Source: DATKMK01 sp035541895
GTDB taxonomy: Bacteria; Desulfobacterota; Binatia; HRBIN30; JACQVA1
Assembly: GCA_035541895.1 (NCBI GenBank)
Contig: DATKMK010000063.1
Location: forward strand, 1 to 64,000
Length of the DNA stretch: 64,000 nucleotides
Direction of reading: 5' to 3'
Each line of letters opens with the position of its first letter. Position 1 is the stretch's first letter. The position numbers were made by a program, and so were the translations under genes. The notes under the pieces were generated by a model. That model saw only the letters and a program-made list of their open reading frames with translations, searched no databases and had not been told where the DNA came from. Of the stretch, positions 26,370 to 35,365 are shown piece by piece.

Positions 26370-27479
26370 CTACACCAACTGCATCACCGGCACGTACTTG
26401 ACGCCGAAGGTTTCGGCGACGCCCGGATGAGTGACCTGACCGCGGAAGGTGTTGACGCCGCGTTGCAACGTGACGTCCGCTTCGAGGGCACGCTTCACGC
26501 CCTTGTCCGCCAGCTCGATTGCGTACGACAACGTGGCGTTGGTGAGTGCGTAGGTCGAGGTGTGCGGCACGATACCGGGCATGTTGGTCACGCAGTAATG
26601 CACGATGCGTTCGGCGACGTAGATCGGATCGTGGTGGCTGGTCGGGCGTGAGGTCTCGGCGCAGCCGCCTTGGTCGATCGCGATGTCGACCAGCGCGGCG
26701 CCCGGCTTCATCGCCCGCAGCAGTTTCCGCGTGATCAGCTTCGGTGCCTTCGCGCCCGGGATCAGCACCGCGCCGATGACCAAGTCGGCGCTCACCAGTT
26801 CTTCCTCGATGTTGGCCGCGTTGGACATGACCGTCGTTACGTGCCCGCCGAGGATGTCGTGGAGATAGCGCAGCTTCGCCGGGTTCTTGTCGATGATGCT
26901 GACATGCGCGCCGACACCGACGGCGACTTGGCAGGCGTTCGCGCCGGCGACGCCGGCGCCGATCACAACCACCTTCGCCGGCCGGACACCGGAGGCGCCG
27001 CTGAGCAGGACGCCGCAGCCGCCGTTTTGCGCTTGCAAGCACCACGCACCGACCTGAATCGACAAGCGGCCGGCGACTTCACTCATCGGCGCCAGCAACG
27101 GCAATGCGCCGTCGTCGAGTTCGATGGTTTCGTATCCGATCGCGGTGACACGCTTCTTTTGCAACGTGCGGGTGAGAGCTTCGTCGGCCGCCAGATGCAA
27201 ATACGTGAACACCACCAACCCGTCGCGCAAGAAACGAAACTCTGCGCGTAGCGGTTCCTTCACCTTGAGGATCATCTCGGCGCGGCCCCACACGTCGCGT
27301 CGGCTGGCCATCTGGGCGCCGGCTGCACGATAGCGCGCATCGGGAATGCCGCTGCCGTTCCCGGCGCCACGCTCGACCAGCACGCGATGGCCGCGCCCGA
27401 CCAACGCGCTGACGCCGCTCGGGGTAATTGCCACGCGATTCTCTTCGGGTTTGATCTCTCTCGGTACGCCGATAATCAT
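26370..27479 (-). CDS. ald: alanine dehydrogenase
   Basis: A 369-aa NAD-dependent enzyme interconverting L-alanine and pyruvate plus ammonia. MIIGVPREIKPEENRVAITP is the classic start. LKVKEP holds the substrate Lys, TYLHLAA the catalytic His, VVVIGAGVAGANACQVA the NAD-binding Rossmann loop, and DIAIDQGGCAETSRPT the catalytic Asp. The full family length is present. It is divergent from folD and the glycine-cleavage operon; some Ald enzymes also act on glycine/glyoxylate, so a link in amino-nitrogen balance is possible. Confidence 0.93.
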   Translation of the reverse strand: MIIGVPREIKPEENRVAITPSGVSALVGRGHRVLVERGAGNGSGIPDARYRAAGAQMASRRDVWGRAEMILKVKEPLRAEFRFLRDGLVVFTYLHLAADEALTRTLQKKRVTAIGYETIELDDGALPLLAPMSEVAGRLSIQVGAWCLQAQNGGCGVLLSGASGVRPAKVVVIGAGVAGANACQVAVGVGAHVSIIDKNPAKLRYLHDILGGHVTTVMSNAANIEEELVSADLVIGAVLIPGAKAPKLITRKLLRAMKPGAALVDIAIDQGGCAETSRPTSHHDPIYVAERIVHYCVTNMPGIVPHTSTYALTNATLSYAIELADKGVKRALEADVTLQRGVNTFRGQVTHPGVAETFGVKYVPVMQLV

Positions 27480-27589
27480 GGCGCGAAGCCTAAAACTTCA
27501 ACCGCGAAACGTAAAGAGAACCTCATCAATCGAACCGCCTTCCGAGCGACCTTTACATCACCGCGCCTCCGTTGTACGCGAGGACGACG

Positions 27590-28438
27590 ATGTCTCACAT
27601 CATCGACGGCAAGGCGGTGGCGGCGGCGGTGCGAGAGGAAGTGCGCGCTGCGGTGGCGGAGTTGCAGCGCACGCGCGGCATTGTGCCGGGCCTGGCGACC
27701 GTGCTGGTTGGTGACGACCCGGCATCGGCGACCTATGTGCGCAGTAAGCACAAGGCGTGTGCGGAGCTGCAGATCAATTCGATCCGCTACGATTTGCCGG
27801 CTACGACCACCCAGGCCGAGTTGCACGCGGTGGTCGTCGAACTCAATCGACGCTCCGACGTGCATGCGATTCTGGTGCAACTGCCGCTTCCACCGCACCT
27901 CGATCCGTTGCCGATCCTCGAGGCAATCGATCCACGCAAGGACGTCGATGGTTTGCATCCGATCAGCCAAGGCCGCCTGATGTCGGGGCAACCGGGATTG
28001 CGTCCGTGTACGCCGCTGGGTGTGATGCGGTTGCTCGATTCCACCGGTGTCGATTTGAAAGGTAAGCGAGCGGTGGTGGTCGGGCGGAGCAATCTGGTCG
28101 GCAAGCCGGTCGCGTTCCTGTTGCTCGAACGCCACGCCACCGTCACGCTCTGTCACTCGCGCACGCGCGATCTCGCCGACGAAGTCGGCCGCGCCGAAGT
28201 GCTGGTCGCGGCGATGGGCAAGGCCGAGTTCGTCCGCGGTGCTTGGATTCGACCGGGTGCGATCGTCATCGACGTGGGCACCTCGCGCCGCGCCGACGGC
28301 AAGTTGATCGGCGATGTCGAGTTTGCGGCCGCGCGCGAGCGCGCGGCATTCATCACCCCGGTGCCGGGCGGCGTCGGGCCGATGACTATCGCCATGTTGT
28401 TGCACAACACCGTGACTGCGGCGCAGCGCGTGCGCTGA
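27590..28438 (+). CDS. folD: methylene-THF dehydrogenase / methenyl-THF cyclohydrolase
   Basis: A 282-aa bifunctional enzyme converting 5,10-methylene-THF to 10-formyl-THF. ATYVRSKHKACAEL contains the conserved Tyr and catalytic Lys, VQLPLPPHLD and RPCTPLGVMRLL are substrate-site loops, and VVVGRSNLVGKPVAFLLL is the NADP loop. FITPVPGGVGPMTIAMLL is the C-terminal signature. ATG at 27590 is used; six codons upstream are also open. gcvT begins 13 bases downstream. Linking folD to glycine cleavage fits, because the T-protein makes the methylene-THF that FolD uses. Confidence 0.93.
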   Translation: MSHIIDGKAVAAAVREEVRAAVAELQRTRGIVPGLATVLVGDDPASATYVRSKHKACAELQINSIRYDLPATTTQAELHAVVVELNRRSDVHAILVQLPLPPHLDPLPILEAIDPRKDVDGLHPISQGRLMSGQPGLRPCTPLGVMRLLDSTGVDLKGKRAVVVGRSNLVGKPVAFLLLERHATVTLCHSRTRDLADEVGRAEVLVAAMGKAEFVRGAWIRPGAIVIDVGTSRRADGKLIGDVEFAAARERAAFITPVPGGVGPMTIAMLLHNTVTAAQRVR

Positions 28439-28451
28439 GCCGGCACCCCCG

Positions 28452-29537
28452 ATGGCTGTCAAGCGGACGCCGCTCCACGACGCCCACGCGGCCTTGGGCG
28501 CGCGCTTCGTCGAGTTCGGCGGCTGGGAAATGCCGGTGCAGTACAGCGGCATCATCGACGAACACACCGCGGTGCGCACCCGCGCCGGCCTGTTCGACGT
28601 CAGCCACATGGGCGAGATCGAGATCGCCGGCCCGGCGGCATTCGATACCTGCCAGCAATTGACCGTCAACGACGTCGCGCGCCTGCACGACGGGGAGGCG
28701 CAGTATTCGCTGCTGTGTTTGCCGAACGGTGGCGTCGTCGACGACATCATGGTGCATCGGCTGGCCGTGGATCGCTACCTGTTCTGCGTCAACGCGTCGA
28801 ACGCCGACGGCGACTTTGGATGGATGCACGAGCATCGCGGCAACGCCGCGGTCATCAATCGCAGCAACGACTTTGCGCTGCTCGCGTTGCAAGGGCCGCG
28901 GGCGACCGCCATCCTCGCTCGCCTCACAACGCTGCCCCTCGATCGCATTGCGCCGTTTGGGTTCGCCGAAGGCGAGATCACGGGCCAGCACGCGCTGGTG
29001 GCGCACACCGGATATACCGGCGAAGACGGGTGGGAGATCTACTGCGCGCCCGATCGCGTGCGCATCGTGTGGGATCGGCTGCTCGAAGTCGGCGCGAAGG
29101 ACGGGCTGGTGCCGTGCGGGTTGGGCGCACGCGACACCTTGCGCCTCGAACGCTGTCTCCCGTTGTACGGCCACGAGCTGACCACCGAGACCACGCCGCT
29201 GGAAGCCGGCCTCGGCTGGGTGGTGCGTTTGAACAAGGGCGAGTTCATCGGCGGCGACGCGTTGCGCGAACAAAAGCGGCGTGGCCTGGCGCGCAAACTC
29301 GTCGGGTTTGAGTTGACGGAAGCCGGGATTCCACGGCAAGGTTATCCAATTGTCGATGACGGAAACGTGATCGGTTGCGTGACGAGCGGGACGAAGTCTC
29401 CCACTCTTGGCAAGGCAATTGGACTAGGCTATGTGCCGGCAGCGTCGGCAAACGTGGGTACCAAGTTGGCCATCGAAATCCGCGGTCGCCGCGTGGCCGC
29501 GGTGACGGTTCAGCTTCCGTTCTATCGGCGCTCCTGA
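28452..29537 (+). CDS. gcvT: glycine cleavage system T protein (aminomethyltransferase)
   Basis: A 361-aa aminomethyltransferase that moves the aminomethyl carbon from lipoyl-GcvH to THF and frees ammonia. TPLHDAHAALGARFVEFGGWEMPVQY is a hallmark start, GLFDVSHMGEIEI follows, and VAHTGYTGEDGWEIYC (about 178-193) and PCGLGARDTLRLE are the folate-site blocks. It is the second gene of the folD-gcv operon. gcvH starts 9 bases after its stop. Confidence 0.95.
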   Translation: MAVKRTPLHDAHAALGARFVEFGGWEMPVQYSGIIDEHTAVRTRAGLFDVSHMGEIEIAGPAAFDTCQQLTVNDVARLHDGEAQYSLLCLPNGGVVDDIMVHRLAVDRYLFCVNASNADGDFGWMHEHRGNAAVINRSNDFALLALQGPRATAILARLTTLPLDRIAPFGFAEGEITGQHALVAHTGYTGEDGWEIYCAPDRVRIVWDRLLEVGAKDGLVPCGLGARDTLRLERCLPLYGHELTTETTPLEAGLGWVVRLNKGEFIGGDALREQKRRGLARKLVGFELTEAGIPRQGYPIVDDGNVIGCVTSGTKSPTLGKAIGLGYVPAASANVGTKLAIEIRGRRVAAVTVQLPFYRRS

Positions 29538-29546
29538 GGAGGCGGC

Positions 29547-29936
29547 ATGGAGTTCCCTGAAGACTTGAAATATTCGAAAGAGCACGAGTGGGTGCTCGTC
29601 GAAGGTGACGTGGCGACCATCGGCATCACGGATTACGCGCAAGAACAACTCGGCGACATCGTGTTCGTCGAATTGCCAGCCGTCGGCGACAAGGCGGGCA
29701 AAGACGAAGCCTTTTCGGTCGTTGAATCCGTCAAGGCGGTTTCGGACGTGTACGCGCCGGTGTCGGGTAAGGTGCTGGAGGTTAACGACGACCTGCCGGA
29801 CAGCCCCGAGATGTTGAACGAAGATCCGTACGGCGACGGTTGGATGGTCAAAATCGAGATGAGCGACAAGACCGACCTCGACGACCTCATGACCTCCGCC
29901 GAGTACGAGGAATTCGTCGCGCAGGAAAAAGAGTAG
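29547..29936 (+). CDS. gcvH: glycine cleavage system H protein
   Basis: A 129-aa lipoyl carrier. The modified Lys is K63 in VVESVKAVSDVYAP, within a complete lipoyl domain (KYSKEHEWVLVEGD, GDIVFVELPAVGD). GAGGAGG lies 4 bases before the ATG. It shuttles the aminomethyl intermediate between GcvP and GcvT. No lipoate ligase or dihydrolipoamide dehydrogenase is encoded in the window, so the L protein must come from elsewhere. Confidence 0.96.
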   Translation: MEFPEDLKYSKEHEWVLVEGDVATIGITDYAQEQLGDIVFVELPAVGDKAGKDEAFSVVESVKAVSDVYAPVSGKVLEVNDDLPDSPEMLNEDPYGDGWMVKIEMSDKTDLDDLMTSAEYEEFVAQEKE

Positions 29937-29987
29937 CGGCTCGCCAGCGACTGGCCGGTGCTTTGCCGGCGCCCTTCCAGTCATCCG

Positions 29988-31325
29988 ATGCGCTTCATTC
30001 CACACACGCCTGACGACGTGCGAGCCATGCTCGAAGTCGTTGGGGTCAACTCGGTGGCTGAGTTGTTTGCCGATGTGCCGGTTGCGCTGCGTGACCGCGC
30101 GCACCTGAGCCTTCCCCCGGGCGCGTCGGAGGCGGCGGTGCGGGCGCGCTTGGAATCGCTCGCCGCGCGCAACCAGGGCGCGCAGTGCCGATCGTTTCTG
30201 GGCGGCGGTGCCTACGCGCATTTTGTACCGGCGGTCGTCGATCAGATTCTGCAGCGAGCCGAATTCTATTCCGCCTATACGCCCTACCAGCCGGAGGTGA
30301 GCCAAGGCACGCTCCAGGCCATCTTCGAATTTCAGTCGTTGGTCGCCATGCTGTTCGATCAGGACGTCGCGAACGCCAGCATGTACGACGGCGCGTCGGC
30401 GACCGCCGAGGCGGTGCTGATGGCTTTGCGCGTGCGTCCCAAACGACCCCGCGTACTGGTGTCGCGCGCATTGCACCCGCACTATCGTCAAACCATTGCG
30501 ACCTATCTGGCCGGCGCCGGCGATGCCGAGGTGGTCGAGATCGGCTTCGACGATTCGGGTGCGATCGACCGCGCGGCGTTGCGTGCGGCGCTCAACCCGC
30601 AAACCGCCGCGGTGGTGGTCGGCTACCCGAATTTCTTCGGTGTCATCGAGCCCCTCGATGACATCGTGTCGGCCGCCCACGCACACGAGACGCTGGTCGT
30701 GTCGGCGACGGCCGAGGCCCTCGCGCTCGGTGCAATCAAGGCGCCCGGCAGCAGCGGTGTGGACATTGCCGTCGGCGAAGGCCAGAGCCTCGGCGTTCCG
30801 CTCGCGTACGGTGGGCCGGGTTGCGGTTTGTTCGCGACCCGCAGCGAGCACGTCCGCTTGATGCCCGGCCGACTGGTCGGCGAAACCGTCGACGGCGGTG
30901 GGCGGCGCGGCTACGTGCTGACGCTGGCGACCCGCGAGCAACATATTCGGCGCGAGAAAGCCACGTCGAACATTTGTACCAACCAAGGCCTCATCGCATT
31001 GGCGATTACAGTCTTCCTGTCCACGGTGGGGAAACAGGGATTGCGTGACCTCGCGTTGGCGAACCTCCGGCGCGCGCACGGCGCGGCGAGCGCGCTGTGC
31101 CGCAGCGGGCGCTGGTGCCGGCGATTCTCCGGGCCGATCTTCAACGAGTTCGTGATGAGCGGCGGCGATGTACGTGCGGCGATCCGTGCCGCGCAAGATC
31201 GCGGCGTGTTGGCGGGTGTCCCGCTCGGTACGTGGTATCCCGAGCTGGAAGACGCCATGCTGGTGTGCGCGACCGAAGTGAACACCGATGCCGACGTGGC
31301 GGCGTTGGTCGAGGCGATCGCATGA
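29988..31325 (+). CDS. gcvPA: glycine dehydrogenase (decarboxylating) subunit 1
   Basis: A 445-aa N-terminal half of the split P protein. MRFIPHTPDDVRAMLEVVGV is the usual start, and SAYTPYQPEVSQGTLQAIFE and MYDGASATAEA are conserved blocks. The pyridoxal Lys is carried by the second subunit, as in all split enzymes. The start at 29988 is chosen by homology; the ribosome site is weak. Its stop overlaps the start of gcvPB as ATGA, implying translational coupling and a 1:1 complex. Confidence 0.93.
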   Translation: MRFIPHTPDDVRAMLEVVGVNSVAELFADVPVALRDRAHLSLPPGASEAAVRARLESLAARNQGAQCRSFLGGGAYAHFVPAVVDQILQRAEFYSAYTPYQPEVSQGTLQAIFEFQSLVAMLFDQDVANASMYDGASATAEAVLMALRVRPKRPRVLVSRALHPHYRQTIATYLAGAGDAEVVEIGFDDSGAIDRAALRAALNPQTAAVVVGYPNFFGVIEPLDDIVSAAHAHETLVVSATAEALALGAIKAPGSSGVDIAVGEGQSLGVPLAYGGPGCGLFATRSEHVRLMPGRLVGETVDGGGRRGYVLTLATREQHIRREKATSNICTNQGLIALAITVFLSTVGKQGLRDLALANLRRAHGAASALCRSGRWCRRFSGPIFNEFVMSGGDVRAAIRAAQDRGVLAGVPLGTWYPELEDAMLVCATEVNTDADVAALVEAIA

Positions 31326-32818
31326 GTGGTGCGACCGGAAAGCAGGCCGGACTTTTGCTCGATGAGCCGTTGATCTTCGAGCGCAGCCGTCCCGGTCGCA
31401 GCGCATTCCAACTCGAAGATGATGTTGCGGCCGCGGCCGAACTGCTGCCGCCGGAGCTGCGTCGCGACCGCATCGACGGATTTCCGGAAGTCAGTGAGCC
31501 CGACGCGCTGCGGCACTTCCTCCGCCTCTCGCAGTGGAACCTCGGCACCGCGACCACGTTCTACCCGCTCGGGTCGTGCACGATGAAGTACAACCCGGTG
31601 CTCAATGAGGCGGTGGCGCGGTTGCCCGGCTTCGCCAGTTTGCATCCGCTGACGCCCGATGAGTTGGCGCAAGGGCAACTCGAATTGATGTGGGAGCTGG
31701 AGCACGCGCTCGCCGAGATCTGCGGCATGGACGCGATCAGCCTGCAGCCGGCCGCCGGTGCGCAGGGCGAGCTGACCGGGATGAAGATGGTGCGGGCGTA
31801 CCACGTTGAGCGCGGCCGCAGTCGCAGCAAGGTCCTCATTCCCGCCAGCGCGCACGGCACCAATCCCGCCAGCGCGGCGCTGGCCGGTTATCGGGTCGTG
31901 CCGGTCGAAGGCAACCGCATCGGTTTGCTCGAAGCCGAAGCCGTCCGCCGCGCAATGGATGAGGATGTGGCGGCGCTGATGATCACCAATCCCAACACCC
32001 TGGGATTGTTCGAACGCGAGATCGCGCAGATCGCCGACGCGGTCCACGCCAACGGCGGGCTCGTGTATTTGGACGGCGCCAATCTGAATGCGCTGATGGG
32101 CGTAGCGAAGCCCGGCCACATGGGCGCCGACGTGTTGCAATTCAACTTGCACAAAACCTTCTCGACCCCGCACGGCGGCGGCGGACCCGGTGCCGGCCCG
32201 ATCGGCGTGCGCGATGTCTTGGTGCCGTACCTACCGACGCCGCGGCTCGTGCGCGACGATGCCGGGATTCGCTGGAGTGACGCATTCCCGCAGTCGATCG
32301 GCCGTGTTCGCTCGTTCTATGGAAACGCCGGCATGCACGTGCGGGCGTATGCCTACATCCTCGCGCTCGGCGGCGACGGCTTGACCCACGCTACCCGGAT
32401 GGCGGTGCTGTCCGCCAATTACATTCGCAAGAGTTTGGCGGCCGACTATCACCTCGCCGCGCCGACGACGTGCATGCACGAGTGCGTGTTCAGCGACAAG
32501 GGATTTGAGAATCTGGGGGTGAAGACGCTCGACATCGCCAAGCGGTTGCTCGACTTCGGTTTCTACGCGCCGACGATCTACTTCCCGTTGGTGGTCAACG
32601 GCGCGATCATGATCGAGCCCACTGAAACGGAGAGCAAGGAGACGCTCGACGAGTTCATCGCGGCGATGCGGACGATCGCCCGCGAAGCCCGCGAGTCGCC
32701 CGATACCGTGCGCAACGCCCCGACGCGTACCCCCGTCAGCCGGCTCGACGAAGCCCGCGCCGCGCGCCATCCGGTGCTGCGCTGGCGGAAGCAGCGACAA
32801 GTGATGAGTGACGAGTGA
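31322..32818 (+). CDS. gcvPB: glycine dehydrogenase (decarboxylating) subunit 2
   Basis: A 498-aa C-terminal half of the split P protein, the PLP-bearing subunit. TTFYPLGSCTMKYNP is the conserved early block, LIPASAHGTNPASA binds the cofactor, and the Schiff-base Lys is in NLHKTFSTPHGGGGPG. With GcvPA it decarboxylates glycine and loads the methylamine onto lipoyl-GcvH. It is the last gene of the folD-gcvT-gcvH-gcvPA-gcvPB run. A hairpin follows within 15-35 bases. Confidence 0.95.
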   Translation: MSGATGKQAGLLLDEPLIFERSRPGRSAFQLEDDVAAAAELLPPELRRDRIDGFPEVSEPDALRHFLRLSQWNLGTATTFYPLGSCTMKYNPVLNEAVARLPGFASLHPLTPDELAQGQLELMWELEHALAEICGMDAISLQPAAGAQGELTGMKMVRAYHVERGRSRSKVLIPASAHGTNPASAALAGYRVVPVEGNRIGLLEAEAVRRAMDEDVAALMITNPNTLGLFEREIAQIADAVHANGGLVYLDGANLNALMGVAKPGHMGADVLQFNLHKTFSTPHGGGGPGAGPIGVRDVLVPYLPTPRLVRDDAGIRWSDAFPQSIGRVRSFYGNAGMHVRAYAYILALGGDGLTHATRMAVLSANYIRKSLAADYHLAAPTTCMHECVFSDKGFENLGVKTLDIAKRLLDFGFYAPTIYFPLVVNGAIMIEPTETESKETLDEFIAAMRTIAREARESPDTVRNAPTRTPVSRLDEARAARHPVLRWRKQRQVMSDE

Positions 32819-32830
32819 TCGGTCGGAGGG

Positions 32831-32853
32831 GACGCGCTCGTATCCGGCGCGTC
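32831..32853 (+). terminator. hairpin after gcvPB
   Basis: GACGCGC pairs with GCGCGTC (7 bp) across a 9-base loop in the gap between convergent genes. Six T residues follow 18 bases later (32872-32877), but they also encode the end of the opposite gene, so intrinsic termination is only plausible. Confidence 0.35.
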
Positions 32854-32865
32854 ACTGATCGATCA

Positions 32866-33975
32866 TCACTCTTTTTTCGGTTCAGCGTCGAGTCCGACGC
32901 CGGCCATGCCGTAGTAGCCGGCGCTCGATCGGCCGGTGCGCGGATCGGTCATGCCCTGCACCATGATGTCGACCAGCAACATGAAGTGAATGTTGCCGTC
33001 GCTGGCTTCGGCGCCGGGCGGCGGGTTCTCATCGAAGAAGATGTCGGGCTGCGTGACCGCGAGTAGCTCGCGGTGCGCCGCGAGACCGCTGTTGCTGTCC
33101 TTTTGAACCAAGCGGGCGCTGACCAGGCGCCCCTTCTTGCTCATGATTGCTTCGACGACTGCAAACTCGCGGCCCGAGCCGACCCCACTGGCGAAGCGGG
33201 CGCGGTCGAGTCCCATCGCCAAGTGTTGAAAGATGCGGCCCGCGACTCGGCGCACGAAGGGCGCGAACAATTCGGCCTTGGTGTTCAGCAAGGTGATATC
33301 GCCCTCGCGAATGGTTGGAATGTAGTCGTTGATTCCCGGGCGCGATGAAAACGCGCCGCCACCTCCACTCGCGAGGAGATTGCGATGGCTCGGCGTGGGT
33401 GCGGCTTGCTCTTGCGGCTGGGCGACGACCGCGCCTTGGCGCACCAAGTCGCCGGCGCGCGGCAGCAATTGATCGAGTTTTGGAAGCGAGGCGACTTGTT
33501 CGTTCGCCGACGGCTCGCGTGGTTGGCGCGGCGGTGCCGGCGCCTTCGGCGGTGCGGCGGCCCGCGCTTCCGCGCGCTGGGCGGGCGGCTTGTTTTCGGG
33601 CCCTGCCTCGCCGGGGGCCGGCTGACCGCGACGGATCATTTCTTGCGCGACGGTGTTGTCGCGATCGCTGAGAAACCTTGTCTTCTCGGGCGGACGCTCC
33701 TCGCCGGCGTCGGGCGGGGTGACGATCTGGCGCTCGGGCAACAAATTCGGTTGCGACGGCTTGGCATCGGCGACCGCGTCGGGTGGCGGGGCGACGACCT
33801 TCGGAGCCGGCGCGGCTGGTTTTGGCAGCGGGAGTTGTGCGAGATCGACATCGATCGACGGCGGTGCAATCGCGGGCAGCTCGAACTTCCGCAGGATCGG
33901 CAGCAACGCGAGCAGCGTCAGGTGCAGCAACAACGAGACCGCCAATGCCCACGACAGGCGCGCCTGATCGGACAT
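32866..33975 (-). CDS. TonB-like periplasm-spanning protein
   Basis: A 369-aa protein built like an energy transducer. It has a short cytoplasmic start, one membrane helix (LSWALAVSLLLHLTLLALLPIL), a long Pro/Ala/Lys-rich stretch (about 35-215), and a folded C-terminal domain (about 220-369) with EFAVVEAIMSKKGRLVSARLV, resembling TonB_C or TolA-type domains. No ExbB/ExbD genes are adjacent, so it may use shared partners or play a structural TolA-like role. It converges on gcvPB. Confidence 0.6.
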   Translation of the reverse strand: MSDQARLSWALAVSLLLHLTLLALLPILRKFELPAIAPPSIDVDLAQLPLPKPAAPAPKVVAPPPDAVADAKPSQPNLLPERQIVTPPDAGEERPPEKTRFLSDRDNTVAQEMIRRGQPAPGEAGPENKPPAQRAEARAAAPPKAPAPPRQPREPSANEQVASLPKLDQLLPRAGDLVRQGAVVAQPQEQAAPTPSHRNLLASGGGGAFSSRPGINDYIPTIREGDITLLNTKAELFAPFVRRVAGRIFQHLAMGLDRARFASGVGSGREFAVVEAIMSKKGRLVSARLVQKDSNSGLAAHRELLAVTQPDIFFDENPPPGAEASDGNIHFMLLVDIMVQGMTDPRTGRSSAGYYGMAGVGLDAEPKKE

Positions 33976-34039
33976 GGGCTGATCTTAGCGGTCGCTGCCG
34001 CCGGGCCGCAACATCGCCCGCTCGTTGCGCGTGACCGCC

Positions 34040-34069
34040 TTGCGCCGGTCGGAGGCGTTCGCGTATAAG
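34040..34069 (+). promoter_or_regulatory. possible promoter of tatA
   Basis: TATAAG at 34064-34069 lies 18 bases after TTGCGC (34040-34045) and 24 bases before the tatA ATG. The -10 is good and the -35 is weak. It sits in the short gap next to the divergent TonB-like gene. Confidence 0.3.
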
Positions 34070-34093
34070 TCGTCACCAGGGCGGTGATCGCGC

Positions 34094-34303
34094 ATGTTCG
34101 GACTCGGTATCGGCGAGCTTCTGGTGATCTTGGTGATCGTCCTCATCATTTTCGGAGCGGGACGGTTGCCGGAAATCGGCGAAGGGCTGGGCAAGAGCAT
34201 CCGCAACTTTCGCCGCGAGGTGAAATCGCCCGACGCGATCGACGTCACCCCCAAGGCCGAGGGTGACAAGTCGAAGCGCGCCGATGACGAACCTCACGCC
34301 TGA
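34094..34303 (+). CDS. tatA: twin-arginine translocase subunit TatA/TatE
   Basis: A 69-aa protein with the typical plan: an N-terminal helix GIGELLVILVIVLIIFGAG, the FGAGRLPEIGEGLGKSIRNFRREV hinge and amphipathic helix, then a charged tail. It forms the Tat pore for folded proteins. tatB and tatC are not adjacent. Its last 10 bases overlap the convergent DUF3426 gene. Confidence 0.93.
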   Translation: MFGLGIGELLVILVIVLIIFGAGRLPEIGEGLGKSIRNFRREVKSPDAIDVTPKAEGDKSKRADDEPHA

Positions 34304-35340
34304 CGTTGCACCGCAAGCACTTGGCTGCTGAATTCGGTGACCCCGGACGGCGGCTGCATGAAGACGATGACGAAGGTCGATTCTTCCCCTGGTGCGATGC
34401 CGAAGCGCTTGGGCGGTTTGAGGTTCTGCAGGATCGACACCTCGCGCTGGGTCAACGACCTCAGGATCTTCATCGAGATCACATTGCCGCAGAAGATGGT
34501 TTTTTCGTCGAGCTGCCGATTGTCATTGTCGTAGAGGCGGCCGACGATCTCGATGTTGCGGACGGTCACCGGTGCGTTGTTGAGCGCGCGGCCGGTGATC
34601 ACGAACACGGTTTGCCCGTCCTTGATTCGCTGGTACACCCCGCTGACGTCGCTCAGCACGATCTTGCGATTGAGCAGGCGGTCCTCGGTGAGTGAGCTGA
34701 TGAACGGCAGCTTGCGGAACAGTGAGTCGGCGAGCACCGGGTTGGCGCGCAAGGTCCACGCAATCGCGGCGTAGGCGCTGACCACAAGCGCCAGAAAGAT
34801 GATGACGGGGCGAGCGGAAATTCCCTGCGGCATCGTGCGCGGCTCCTCGAACGGCTCGTCGAACTCGTCGGCAACGTCGTCGAAGCCATTCTCGCCCTCA
34901 AAATCCGCGTCGAGCTTGGCCGCTGCCGGCGTCTCGGGACCCTTTTGGCGGCGGGTCGGCGCACGGGTCAGCGCGGGTTCGATTTCGTCATCGCCGAACG
35001 ACTCGCCGAGCGGGCCGGCAGGCGGCGTTTCGCCGCCGAGCGCCGTCGGCGGCACCACGGGCTCGGTGCCGAGTTCGAACTCCGGCTCCGATTCGTCGAT
35101 GGTGAGGTCCGATGTCGCCTGCGGCTCCGGCTCTTTCAACGTTGGCTTGGAAAAGGTAAACGATAGATTTTCCGGCTCCCGCGGTGGCGCAGTCTCGAGC
35201 GGCGCAGTCGCAGGAGTCGGACGACTCGGGCCGGGAAAGATGTGACGGCAGCGCGAGCACTTCAACATGGGGTTCGTGCCGGTGAGGCGCGACTCGTCGA
35301 GTTGGAAGCGCGTAGCGCAATATGGGCACTGGATGATCAT
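34294..35340 (-). CDS. zinc-ribbon (MJ0042-type) membrane protein with DUF3426 domain
   Basis: A 348-aa protein. It begins with a four-Cys zinc ribbon (MIIQCPYCATRFQLDESRL, then LKCSRCRHIF), followed by a long acidic, Pro-rich linker (about 35-170), one transmembrane helix (VIIFLALVVSAYAAIAW) and a C-terminal DUF3426 domain (NAPVTVRNIEIVGRLYDND) that resembles an immunoglobulin-like fold. The family is common in deltaproteobacteria-like genomes and its function is unknown. ATG at 35340 is supported by the zinc ribbon starting there. It diverges from the GT2 gene with a 25-base gap. Confidence 0.7.
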   Translation of the reverse strand: MIIQCPYCATRFQLDESRLTGTNPMLKCSRCRHIFPGPSRPTPATAPLETAPPREPENLSFTFSKPTLKEPEPQATSDLTIDESEPEFELGTEPVVPPTALGGETPPAGPLGESFGDDEIEPALTRAPTRRQKGPETPAAAKLDADFEGENGFDDVADEFDEPFEEPRTMPQGISARPVIIFLALVVSAYAAIAWTLRANPVLADSLFRKLPFISSLTEDRLLNRKIVLSDVSGVYQRIKDGQTVFVITGRALNNAPVTVRNIEIVGRLYDNDNRQLDEKTIFCGNVISMKILRSLTQREVSILQNLKPPKRFGIAPGEESTFVIVFMQPPSGVTEFSSQVLAVQRQA

Positions 35341-35365
35341 CGGCGGATCGTGAGCGCGAGATTGT

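Noticed and set aside
27480..27589. glycine riboswitch before folD-gcvT
   Set aside because: I looked for the conserved GGAGAG and CACCGAAGG-type segments and did not find them; the gap is short and lacks the paired aptamer layout.
29424..31406. 660-codon minus-strand frame opposite gcvH and gcvPA
   Set aside because: Antisense to two confident glycine-cleavage genes; no independent ribosome site or motifs.
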